DNA of 64,000 nucleotides, taken from the NCBI GenBank assembly GCA_036270095.1, contig DATBDE010000096.1:1-64000 (forward strand), in the 5' to 3' direction. The notes under the pieces were generated by a model that worked only from the letters and a program-made list of their open reading frames with translations, was not told the origin of the DNA and made no database searches. Shown one piece after another: positions 16,483 to 24,885 of the stretch. Within the stretch, counting starts at the first letter, position 1. Each line of letters begins with the position of its first letter. The position numbers and the translations under genes were made by a program. This stretch comes from DATBDE01 sp036270095. GTDB lineage: Bacteria; Actinomycetota; Thermoleophilia; Solirubrobacterales; Solirubrobacteraceae.

Positions 16483-16866
16483 ATGACCGCGAAGGACGGG
16501 AATCCAGCGCTCTCGCTCGGCGAGATCATCCGCCGCCAGCGCGAGCTTTCCGAGCTTTCGATGCGCCAGTTCGCCTCGATGGCGGGCATCTCCAACCCGT
16601 ACCTGTCGCAGATCGAGCGCGGGCTGCGTGAGCCGTCCGAGAAGGTCATAGAGGCGATCGCCGAAACGCTGCACACGTCGGCCGACGCGCTCTACGCGCA
16701 GGCGGGGCTCGACGACGTCGACCCCGAGGACACGACCGTGGTCGACGCCATCGAGGCCGACCCGCGCCTGACCGCCGCGCAGCGGCGCGCGCTGGTGACG
16801 ACCTACGAGGGGTTCCTGGCCGCCAACGGCGAGCCCCGCCGCCGGCGCCGCCGCGAGCGCTCGTAG
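16483..16866 (+). CDS. XRE-family transcriptional regulator
   Basis: A 127-residue DNA-binding protein with an HTH_3 domain at about residues 12-70 (LGEIIRRQRELSELSMRQFA, then GISNPYLSQIERG). A linker and a C-terminal helix with ADPRLTAAQRRALVTTYEGF follow; the protein ends in an Arg-rich tail. It is divergent from the phasin-like/phaC/phaB set with 36 bp between starts, so it is a good candidate regulator of the PHA genes and of itself. Its last 64 bp overlap, antisense, the end of the PhaC-like gene. Confidence 0.85.
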   Translation: MTAKDGNPALSLGEIIRRQRELSELSMRQFASMAGISNPYLSQIERGLREPSEKVIEAIAETLHTSADALYAQAGLDDVDPEDTTVVDAIEADPRLTAAQRRALVTTYEGFLAANGEPRRRRRRERS

Positions 16867-17981
16867 ACCTGGGCCATCAGCGGCGGCCAGTGGTCGTGCA
16901 GCGCCTCGGTGCCCATGAACAGGCCCAGGTGGCCGCCCGTCGTCGTGCGCCGGACGACGTCCGCGGCCGGGGTGGACGCATGGTCGGCCAGCGCGAAGAC
17001 CTGCGGCGGCGGGGTGATGTGGTCGCCGGCGCCGCCGAGCAGGAACAGGGGCGCGTCGATGCGCCCGAGGTCAACGCGCTCGCCACCGATCTCGAGCTCG
17101 CCAGCGATCAGGGCGTTGCGCCGGAACAGGTGCTCGACGATCCACAGGTAGAACGCGCCGGGGATGGCCTGGGTGTGCTTGAACCAGTCCTCGAAGGCGA
17201 CGTAGCGGGCCAGGTGCTCGGACTCGTCGAGCGCGCCGAGCAGGGCGAGCTGGCGCGAGATCTCGGCCTCGGGGTTGATGGCGATGAAGCCGCCGAGCAG
17301 GAAGCGCCCGTCCAGCACGCCGCCGCCCATCGCCACCAGCGTCCGGTAGAAGGCCGGCGGCAGCACCTGGACGTAGTCGCCGATCACCGGCTCGCCGGTC
17401 GCGAAGTCGATCGGGGCGCCGGCGATGGTCAGCGTGTTGACCCGGTCGGGGCGCAGCGCGGCCCAGATCGTGGCCAGCCAGCCGCCCTGGCAGTCGCCCA
17501 CGAGGTTGACCGGGCCGCCGTCCGCGTGGTCGACGGCGGCGTCGATGACCGCGAGGTAGTCGTCGACGGTCGTGTCCTTCGTGGCCGCGGTCGCGCCCAC
17601 CCAGTCCAGCGAGAGGAGGTGCCGGAGCCCGGCGTCGCGCAGGACCGCGATCTGGCTCTGGCGCGCCGAGTAGTCGACGATGCAGGAGTCGTGCCCGGCC
17701 TGGGGCGGGAGCACGATGGTGGGGACGACGGCGTTCGTGCCCGCGTCGCTGAAGTCGCGCACGCGCGCGATCGGGGTCTCCAGCACCACAGCGTGGTCGT
17801 GCGCCCAGCGCGGCCGGCTACGGGCATGCATGTGGCCGGTCCAGCGCATGAGGTCCAGCGCGGCGTCGGGGCGGGCCCAGGCCTCGGCCCACCAGCGCAG
17901 GGTCCCCTCGACGGTCGCTGCCGTCGCGGTGGCGGCGGCGTCGGTGAGGCGAGGGAGCAGGTTGGGTAGGGCGTCAACCAT
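16803..17981 (-). CDS. PhaC-like alpha/beta-hydrolase with Cys nucleophile
   Basis: A 392-residue protein related to PHA synthases and to DUF3141-type hydrolases. Nucleophile Cys164 lies in G-D-C-Q-G-G-W, with Asp320 (GGAGDHITPP) and His351 (TTGGHLGLF). LSLDWVGAT and NTLTIAGAPIDFATGEPVIGD parallel the synthase core, and EDWFKHTQAIPGAFYLWIVEHLF is shared with synthases. It could be a second polymerase or an intracellular PHA depolymerase/thioesterase. Lying beside 3-hydroxybutyrate dehydrogenase, a depolymerisation role is attractive but unproven. Its ATG shares CATG with the divergent hbd-type gene, and its 3' end runs 64 bp into the XRE gene. Confidence 0.78.
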   Translation of the reverse strand: MVDALPNLLPRLTDAAATATAATVEGTLRWWAEAWARPDAALDLMRWTGHMHARSRPRWAHDHAVVLETPIARVRDFSDAGTNAVVPTIVLPPQAGHDSCIVDYSARQSQIAVLRDAGLRHLLSLDWVGATAATKDTTVDDYLAVIDAAVDHADGGPVNLVGDCQGGWLATIWAALRPDRVNTLTIAGAPIDFATGEPVIGDYVQVLPPAFYRTLVAMGGGVLDGRFLLGGFIAINPEAEISRQLALLGALDESEHLARYVAFEDWFKHTQAIPGAFYLWIVEHLFRRNALIAGELEIGGERVDLGRIDAPLFLLGGAGDHITPPPQVFALADHASTPAADVVRRTTTGGHLGLFMGTEALHDHWPPLMAQVYERSRRRRRRGSPLAARNPS

Positions 17982-18732
17982 GAGCAACGACCTCCGATCT
18001 CGGGCAGCGATCGTAACTGGTGCCGCCTCTGGAATCGGGCGCGCTGTGGCCCAGCGCCTGGTCGACGGCGGCGCGCAGGTGCTCGCGGTCGATCTGAAGC
18101 CCGACCCGGACGGCCCCGGCGAGCCCTTCGCCGCCGATTTGACCGAAGAGGCGGGCAACCGCGACGCCGTCGCGGCCGCCGTCGAGCGCTTCGGGGCCCT
18201 CGACACCGTCATCCCCAACGCCGGCTTCCAGCACGTCGCGCCGGTCGCCGAGTTTCCCACCGACCGCTGGAACGCACTGCTCGGGCTCCTGCTGACCAGC
18301 CCGTTCCTGCTCGCCAAGTACGCCTGGCCCGAGCTCGGGCGCAGCGACAGCGGCCGCTTCGTCTGCATCGCCTCCGTGCACGGCCTGGTGGCGTCGCCCT
18401 TCAAGGCCGGCTACGTGTCGGCCAAGCACGGCGTGCTCGGCCTGGTCAAGGTCCTGGCGCTCGAGGGCGCGGACAAGGGCATCACCGCCACCGCGGTGTG
18501 CCCGGGCTACGTGCGCACGCCCCTGGTGGAGCGCCAGATCGTCGATCAGGCCAAGGCCCACGGCATCAGCGAGGACCGCGTGCTCGAAGAGGTCATCCTC
18601 GCCCCGCACGCGGTCAAGGAGCTCATCGAGCCGTCCGAGGTGGCCGAGGTGGTCGCGTTCCTGATCGGGCCTTCGGGCAAGGCGTTCAACGGGGCGCCGG
18701 TCACCCTGGATCACGGATGGACGGCCCGCTGA
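17980..18732 (+). CDS. 3-Hydroxybutyrate dehydrogenase (SDR)
   Basis: A 250-residue SDR. The cofactor loop is T-G-A-A-S-G-I-G, then I-P-N-A-G-F-Q-H-V, and catalytic Ser132, Tyr145 and Lys149 (KAGYVSAKHG). The segment CPGYVRTPLVERQIVDQA and the ending GKAFNGAPVTLDHGWTAR are characteristic of D-3-hydroxybutyrate dehydrogenase, which oxidises 3-hydroxybutyrate to acetoacetate with NAD. It fits PHA turnover with the neighbouring PhaC-like protein. The start ATG at 17980 overlaps the oppositely directed ATG, so any promoter must lie inside the neighbour's coding sequence. Confidence 0.88.
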   Translation: MSNDLRSRAAIVTGAASGIGRAVAQRLVDGGAQVLAVDLKPDPDGPGEPFAADLTEEAGNRDAVAAAVERFGALDTVIPNAGFQHVAPVAEFPTDRWNALLGLLLTSPFLLAKYAWPELGRSDSGRFVCIASVHGLVASPFKAGYVSAKHGVLGLVKVLALEGADKGITATAVCPGYVRTPLVERQIVDQAKAHGISEDRVLEEVILAPHAVKELIEPSEVAEVVAFLIGPSGKAFNGAPVTLDHGWTAR

Positions 18733-18751
18733 GCCGCTCAGAGTCAGGCGG

Positions 18752-19546
18752 TCAGGTGGTCAGGAACTCCAGGATCGCCCGGTCGGCGGCGGGCTCGTCG
18801 GTCGGGTAGAGGTGGGCGGCGCCGGGCCACAGGCGCAGCGTCGCGCCGGGGATGAGGTCGGCCAGCAGGCGGCCGTTCTCGGGCGGCACGAGCACGTCCT
18901 CGTCGCCGTGCACGACCAGCGTGGGAGCGGCAATCGCGCTGGCGCCGGTGCCCAGCGCCCAGCTCATCGCCACCTCGAGCTGGCCGCCGTAGCCCTTGCC
19001 GGTGATCGGGTAGCGCAAGCGGCGCTGGATGTCCTCGGCGATGCGCTGCCCGGCCTGCTCGCGCGTGCGCCGGGCGTAGTTGATCGGCACCGAGACCCAC
19101 GCCGCCAGCTCGGCCGTGAACGTGCCGCGGGCGCCGAGGACTTTGAGCACGTACGCGTCGGCGGCGACATGCTCGGGGCCGCCCGGCGTGGTCGCGCCCA
19201 GCACGAGCCGGTCGACCCGGTGCGGGTGCCGCACGACGATGTCCTGGGCGATCATCCCGCCCAGCGAGATGCCGTAGACGTGGGCCTTCTCGATGCCGGC
19301 CGCGTCGAGCACGGCCATGGCGTCGTCGGCCATGAGGTCGGCGGTGTAGGGGCCGTCGGGCACGTCGCTGCGGCCCGCGCCACGGTTGTCGAAGGCGATG
19401 ACCTCCAGGCCCTCGGCGAGCACCGGGATGGTCCGCCACCAGCCGGTGGCGTTCATGCCCAGGCCCATCACGAGCAGCACCGGGGCTCCAGCCCCGGTGC
19501 GCTCGTAGTACAGCTTGGTGCCGTCGGCGGCCTTGGCTTCAGCCAT
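18752..19546 (-). CDS. Alpha/beta-hydrolase (3-oxoadipate enol-lactonase-like)
   Basis: A 264-residue hydrolase with a full catalytic set: Ser94 in G-I-S-L-G-G, an Asp at 215 or 217 in VVHGDEDVLVPP, and His245 in PGAAHLYPTDEP. RGAGRSDVPDGPYT is the usual strand 4 loop. The overall pattern matches the generic enol-lactonase/haloperoxidase-like group; substrate unknown. It lies 14 bp downstream of the phasin-like gene on the same strand, so the pair may be an operon within the PHA region. Confidence 0.82.
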   Translation of the reverse strand: MAEAKAADGTKLYYERTGAGAPVLLVMGLGMNATGWWRTIPVLAEGLEVIAFDNRGAGRSDVPDGPYTADLMADDAMAVLDAAGIEKAHVYGISLGGMIAQDIVVRHPHRVDRLVLGATTPGGPEHVAADAYVLKVLGARGTFTAELAAWVSVPINYARRTREQAGQRIAEDIQRRLRYPITGKGYGGQLEVAMSWALGTGASAIAAPTLVVHGDEDVLVPPENGRLLADLIPGATLRLWPGAAHLYPTDEPAADRAILEFLTT

Positions 19547-19560
19547 GACGGCGGGGGAGG

Positions 19561-19803
19561 CTACTTCAGGACGCTGCGCGCGGCCGTCGTGTAGGCCTCG
19601 GCCCAGTTGCGGGTGAAGTCCGCCTGGGCGTGCGCCAGAGTCGCGATCCAGTCCACCTGGCTGGTCTTGCCGATGCGGTCCTGGTAGTCCGCGATGCTCG
19701 TCAGCGTCTTCTCGTAGGCGTCGACGTAGCTGTGGCCGGCCTTGCGGCTAGCATCGATGAAGCGGTCGCTGAAGTCGGTGGTGGTGTTCTTTGTGGTGGT
19801 CAT
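19561..19803 (-). CDS. Small phasin-like helical protein
   Basis: An 80-residue protein of amphipathic helices (FSDRFIDASRKAGHSYVDAYEKTL, then ADYQDRIGK and AHAQADFTRNWAEAYTTAARSVL). The pattern with aromatic and Ala positions, lack of Cys and location amid PHA genes suggest a phasin (PHA-granule coat protein). I know of no firm family assignment. It starts at the ATG at 19803. It precedes the Ser-hydrolase gene in the same direction. Confidence 0.6.
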   Translation of the reverse strand: MTTTKNTTTDFSDRFIDASRKAGHSYVDAYEKTLTSIADYQDRIGKTSQVDWIATLAHAQADFTRNWAEAYTTAARSVLK

Positions 19804-19824
19804 GCTTGCAAGTTAGCAAAGAGA

Positions 19825-22419
19825 TCAGCTAACAGCAAGCGGTTTCTCCACGCCCAGCTTGGCGTACGCGTGGCGGAGGTGCGTTTCCACCGTCTTGGTG
19901 GTGATGAACAGGGCCTCGGCGATCTCGCGGTTGCTCAGGCCCTCGGCCGCCATGGCGGTGATACGGCGCTCGCGCGGGGTCAGCGCGTCGACCCCGGACA
20001 GCGACGGCCGGCGCGGCCGGGCGCCGGCGGCCACGAGGTCGTCGCGCACGCGCTGCTGCACCGGCGCGGCCGCGCAGCGGTGGGGCCAGGTCGAGCGCCT
20101 CGCGCAGCGGCTCGCGCGCGGCGACCCGGTGCCCGGCGGCCAGCAGCGCGGCGCCCAGGCTGGCCAGCGCCTGCTCGTGCTGGAGCCGCACCTCGCTCCC
20201 GGCCAGCACTCGACGGCCTCGCGCAGGAGCGCGATGCCGCAGTCGCCGCCCGCCAGCTCGCCCGCGGTGCGCGGCGCCAGGCCGTGCGAGAGCGGGGTGC
20301 CGAAGCGCAGCGCCTCGGCCAGGTCCTCGTCGGCCAGCGCGCGCGCCCGTTCGCGGTCGCCCAGCGCCGCGGCGGCGCGGGCCGCGCCCGAGCGCCAGGG
20401 CACGACGCCGGGCTGCGTGGCGGCGGCCTGGGCCAGGCGCACGCCGCAGGCCTCGAAGTCGCTGAGCGCGGCGGCGGCGTCGCCCTCGGCCAGGCGCACG
20501 CGCCCGCGCGCCTCCAGGTAGTCGTTGTGGGTGAACTCGTGCTCCCAGCGCTCATCGCCGCCGGGGAGCGCGAGCGCGGCCCGGGCGGCCGCGAGGTCGC
20601 CGCGCTCGACCTGACAGGCGGCCAGGGCGGTGTGCACGGCGGGGAGGGCCAGGCGCCAGCCGTAGCGGGCGGCGTCCAGGCCGACTCGGCGTCGGCGATC
20701 CCACCCACGAGGTTGCCCTGGCGGTGCAGGGCATGCGAGGCGGTGGCGAAGATCCGCACCGAGCCGCGGCGCCGCGCGTCGTCGGCGAGCAGGGTGCACA
20801 GCCGCTCGGCCTCGTCGAGGGCATCGGCGCTGATCAGGGCGATCGCGGCCAGCAAGACCACGGTGGCGCTCAGGGTCGTCGCGCCGCTCTCGCCGACGCC
20901 GGCGACCGCGGCGCGCGCCAGCGCCACCGTCTCGGCCGCGTCCTCGCCGGCCAGGCCCGTGGCCACCGCCGCGTGGGCGAGGCCGAGCCGCTCGGCTCGC
21001 GTCGTCGTGCCCGTGCCGGCACGCGCTAGCAGGGTCGCGCGCTCGTCCCCGGCCACCGCCGCGGCGGCCAGGCCACCGGCGCCGACGCGGCTGGCGCGCA
21101 GGGTCATGGCCAGCTCGGCCGCCTCCGGCATGCCGTCGAGCGCGGCCAGGCCACGGGCGAAGATGCGCGTCGCGTCGGTGTGGTGGCCGTGGTCGATCAG
21201 GGTGCGGCCGAGCGCGATGGCCGCGGCGGCCGCCTCGAGCGGCTGCTCCTGCGCCGCATCCAGCGCCGCGTCGGCCCGCTCGGCCGCGCGCTCGTCGTGC
21301 GAGCGCGCCTCGGCCAGGGCGAGGTCGCGCAACAGCGCGGCCCGGTCGGCGGCCGGGACGGAGTCGAGCATCGCGCGCCGGTACCGCGCACCCTCCTCGT
21401 GGGCGCCGCGCTGACCAGCCCGCTCGGCGGCGCGGCGCAGGGCGGGCGTGGCCCAACGCTCGGTCTCGGCCACCGCGGCGAGCACGTGCGAGGCCACGAG
21501 CTCGGGGTCGGCGTCGGCGCCGACCAGGGCCATGGCGGCGCGCTTGTGCAGGTCGGCGCGGCGGGCCGGTGGGAGATCGTCGTAGACCGCGCGGCGCGCG
21601 ATCGGGTGGGCGAACCGCAGCGGCGTGCCGGGAGCGAGCAGGGCCACGCCGGCCAGGGCGTCGGCCAGGCCGGGCGCCGCGTCGCCGTCGATCGCGGCCA
21701 GGTCGGCGGCGGCGCCCAGCGGCGCCTCGTCGCCCAGCACCGCGACCGCGGCGGCGAGGGCGCCGGCCTCCGCCGGCAGGCCGGCCAGCCGCGCGAGCAC
21801 CGCGGCGGCCACGGCGTCGATGGCGAGCGAGGCCACGGCGGTCGGGTCGGTGGTCCCGGACGCGCCCAGCGCCGCCACGAGCTCGCCGACGTAGGAGGGG
21901 TTGCCGCCGGTGGCCTCGGCGCAGGCGCGGCAGAGCTCGTCGCTGGCGCGCTCGTCCAGCGTGAGGCGCACGAGCGCCGAGACCGCGCGCGGGCTGAGCG
22001 GGTCCAGCCGCAGCGCCGTGGTGACGGGCGACCCGGCCAGGCGCTGCACGAGCCGGCCCTGGCGGCGCTCGCGCTCGGGGCGCGCGGCGACCACCAGCGC
22101 GACCGGCAGCTCGTCGAGCCGCTGCAGCAGGTAGTGGAGGAAGCGCAGGCTGGGCAGGTCGGCCCAGGGGGCGTCGTCGACGGCGAGCACGACCGGCGCG
22201 CGAAGGACTGCGCCTCGTCGGGGATCCCCTCGGCGGCGGGGGCGGAGCCGAACAAGGGCGCGCTGTGGGCGGCGGCGCCGGCCAGGAGCCGCTCGCGCTC
22301 GGCCGCGTCGGCGCGCGCGACCGCGCCCGCGAACAGCTGCAGGGCTGCCGCGATCCCTGCTGCCGGACTCCCGATGGCTTCCATGCGTTGAACTCCCAGG
22401 CGCAGGCGAGTGTAACCAT
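19825..22419 (-). pseudogene. LuxR/LAL-type ATPase regulator, decayed
   Basis: Order of remnants on the minus strand: an N-terminal scrap (AERERLLAGAAAHSAPLFG), a Walker B region (VVLAVDDAPWADLPSLRF), a long alpha-helical repeat region, and a C-terminal GerE helix-turn-helix (LTPRERRITAMAAEGLSNRE). The Walker A/P-loop segment expected at the N-terminus is missing. A deletion near 22200 removes about 16 codons with a frame change. Further shifts lie near 20690 (one C lost), near 20210 and near 20085. An intact LAL regulator has about 900 residues. This one cannot bind ATP or be translated through, so it is non-functional unless the sequence is wrong. Confidence 0.85.
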
Positions 22420-22425
22420 TCACGC

Positions 22426-23988
22426 ATGACCTACGAGGAGGCCGTTGCCAATCACCGCTGGGACGTTCCCGACCGCTACAACATCGCGCAGGACGTGTGC
22501 GACAAGCACCCGCCCGACAAGCTGGCGATGGTGTGGGAGGACTATCGCGGCAATGAGCGCCGGGTGAACTGGGGCGAACTGCAGGAGCTGTCGGACCGCT
22601 TCGCCAACGTCCTGCGGGCGCGCGGGGTAGAGCGCGGTGATCGCGTGGCGGTGGTGCTCCCGGCCACGCCGGAGGCCGCGGCGGTGTTCTTCGCCACGTG
22701 GAAGCTCGGGGCGATCCTCCTCTCGATGTCGGTGCTCTACGGCGACGAGGGCATCGCGCACCGGCTGCGCGACTCCCAGCCCAAGGTGCTGGTCACCGAC
22801 GCCGACAACGCCGGCCGCTTCGATGGTGCCCCGGTCGACGACGTGCTCGTGCTCGACCGATCGTCGTTCGACGCGGGCGCTCCGGCGTTCGAGCGCGTCG
22901 ACACAGGGGCGGACGACCCGGCGCAGCTCTACTACTCGTCGGGCACGACCGGGCTGGCCAAGGGCATCCTGCACGCGCATCGATACCTGCTGGCGCACGA
23001 GGAGTTCATCTACTGCCACGACGTCCAGGAGGGTGAGCTCTTCCACGGCATGGGCGAGTGGGCGTGGGCGGCCGGCATCGCGCCGCTGCTGGGCCCGTGG
23101 CGCCTGGGCGCGGTGCAGTTCGTGTTCCAGCGCCAGGGCGGCTTCGACCCCGCCCAGCAGCTGGCGGTGCTCTCCAAGCACCAGGTCACGAACGTGTTCA
23201 CGACGCCGACGGCGATGCGGGCGATGATGGCCATCGAGGACGCCGGCACGCGCTTCCCGCAGCAGTTCCGGATCGTGTGCTCGGCCGGCGAGCCGCTCAA
23301 CCCCGAGGCGATCCGCTGGTTCCGCGAGCAGTACGGGCTCACCGTGCTCGACTACTACGGGCTGACCGAGTCCTACCCGCTGTGCGCGAACTTCCCGTTC
23401 ATGGAGGTGCGCGAGGGGTCGATGGGGCGGCCCATGCCGGGCTGGGACGTCCAGATCCTCGACGAGGACGAGCGGCCCGTGGCGCAGGGCGAGCGTGGCG
23501 AGATCTGTCTACGCGCGCGCTCGAACCCGCACTACCCGCTGGGGTACTGGAACAACGATGAGGCCGGCGAGGAGACGTTCGGCGGCGCCTGGTTCCACAC
23601 CAAGGACGCGGCCCAGACCGACGAGGACGGCTACTACTGGTACGCCGGCCGCGCCGACGACGTGATCATCTCCGCCGGTTACCGCATCGGCCCGTTCGAG
23701 GTCGAGTCGGCGTGCATCGAGCACCCGGCCGTGCACGAGGCCGCCGCGGTGGCCTCGCCGGACGAGAAGCGGGGCATGGTGGTCAAGGCGTTCATCGTGC
23801 TGGCCGACGGCTACGCGCCGAGCGACGAGCTCGCGACCGAGATCCGGGGCTTCGTACGCGGCCACCTGTCCGCCTACGCCTATCCGCGCCGCATCGAGTT
23901 CGTCGACGACCTCCCCAAGACGCTGACCGGGAAGATCCGCCGCATCGAGCTGCGCGAAGCCGAGCGCGAGCAGGCCGCCGCGAGCTAG
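22426..23988 (+). CDS. AMP-forming acyl-CoA synthetase (medium-chain type)
   Basis: A 520-residue adenylate-forming ligase. Motifs: Y-Y-S-S-G-T-T-G-L-A-K-G (ATP loop), Y-Y-G-L-T-E-S-Y (A5), GYWNNDEAGEETF and YWYAGRADDVIISAGYRIGP (hinge), and L-T-G-K-I-R-R-I-E with the catalytic Lys at about 503. It resembles the ACSM/medium-chain acyl-CoA ligase branch more than Acs. It activates a carboxylate with ATP and CoA; the acid is unknown, possibly a hydroxy- or short-chain acid linked to PHA turnover. The start at 22426 abuts the broken LAL gene. Confidence 0.88.
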   Translation: MTYEEAVANHRWDVPDRYNIAQDVCDKHPPDKLAMVWEDYRGNERRVNWGELQELSDRFANVLRARGVERGDRVAVVLPATPEAAAVFFATWKLGAILLSMSVLYGDEGIAHRLRDSQPKVLVTDADNAGRFDGAPVDDVLVLDRSSFDAGAPAFERVDTGADDPAQLYYSSGTTGLAKGILHAHRYLLAHEEFIYCHDVQEGELFHGMGEWAWAAGIAPLLGPWRLGAVQFVFQRQGGFDPAQQLAVLSKHQVTNVFTTPTAMRAMMAIEDAGTRFPQQFRIVCSAGEPLNPEAIRWFREQYGLTVLDYYGLTESYPLCANFPFMEVREGSMGRPMPGWDVQILDEDERPVAQGERGEICLRARSNPHYPLGYWNNDEAGEETFGGAWFHTKDAAQTDEDGYYWYAGRADDVIISAGYRIGPFEVESACIEHPAVHEAAAVASPDEKRGMVVKAFIVLADGYAPSDELATEIRGFVRGHLSAYAYPRRIEFVDDLPKTLTGKIRRIELREAEREQAAAS

Positions 23989-23994
23989 CGGCGC

Positions 23995-24876
23995 TCAGTG
24001 CCGGATCGGCTCGCCGGTGTCGACGGCCTCGAAGGCGCTGCCGGGCACGGTCTTGAGCTGATCGAGGTCGTCGTCGTCCCAGCGGCGGTCGGCCGAGCCG
24101 GTGATGTACCAGCTCGTGCCGTTGTCGGCCACGAACATGCCGTAGCGCTTCAGCGCGGTGAGGATGACCAGCGCCGAGCCGTGGAAGCCGGACAGGTCAT
24201 AGCCCGCCCCCAGGCGCAGGCGCAGACCCATCGGCGGCAGGTTGGGGTCGTCGGAGTCCGAGGCCTCGTGGGTGGCGGGGTGGATGTAGCCGCGCTGGCT
24301 GTCGGCGACCGTGAAGCGCAGGGCGTGGTCGATCGCGCCGGCGGCGACCTCGTCGTAGCGCGCGAGCCCGGGCAGGATCGGCAGCCCGGCGGCGTCGGCC
24401 GAGGTCCAGCCCTCGGGCCGACGCGCGCCGGTGCCGAGGTCGAAGACGGCGCCCGACCCGGCCACGAGGCCCCGTCCGCGGCGGCGCGCGCCGTAGAGCT
24501 CGTAGAGCCTGCAGGTCCCACGCTGGGCCACGAGCACGTGGCCGTCCCCCGGCTCGATCCTCGCGGTGCGGGGGATCGGGTAGGGCCCGCGGTCGCTCTC
24601 GTCCGGGGACTCGGTGAAGCGCACCGGCAGCTTGGGCTGCGTGCGGTTGACGATCTTGTACGGGATCCCGTACTGGCCGCCGCCGCCGAAGTCGGCGTGC
24701 AGGAAGCGGTCGCCCCGGGCCGAGATCGCGTTGACATAGGCGTCGGACTGCGGCGCAACCGGGGCCGACGAGATGTCCTGGTTCCACGGGTTGTCGGGCG
24801 GGAAGACCGGGCAGCCACCAAGCGTCGGCCCGGTGCCGGCCGCGACCGCGACCGCCGCGAGCAGCGGGGCGAGCAT
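23995..24876 (-). CDS. Secreted hypothetical protein (NPWN motif)
   Basis: A 293-residue exported protein. A short hydrophobic N-terminus (LAPLLAAVAVAAG) suggests a signal peptide. The mature part starts with CPVFPPDNPWNQDIS, a motif I recall from uncharacterised secreted actinobacterial proteins. Repeated Gly/Asp-rich strands (GQYGIPYKIVN, GDGHVLVAQRG, GRGLVAGSGAVFDL) suggest an all-beta or carbohydrate-active fold, but no catalytic motif is certain. Function unknown. It is convergent with the acyl-CoA synthetase (6 bp gap) and follows the ThyX-like gene on the same strand. Confidence 0.7.
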   Translation of the reverse strand: MLAPLLAAVAVAAGTGPTLGGCPVFPPDNPWNQDISSAPVAPQSDAYVNAISARGDRFLHADFGGGGQYGIPYKIVNRTQPKLPVRFTESPDESDRGPYPIPRTARIEPGDGHVLVAQRGTCRLYELYGARRRGRGLVAGSGAVFDLGTGARRPEGWTSADAAGLPILPGLARYDEVAAGAIDHALRFTVADSQRGYIHPATHEASDSDDPNLPPMGLRLRLGAGYDLSGFHGSALVILTALKRYGMFVADNGTSWYITGSADRRWDDDDLDQLKTVPGSAFEAVDTGEPIRH

Positions 24877-24885
24877 CGGGCGACC

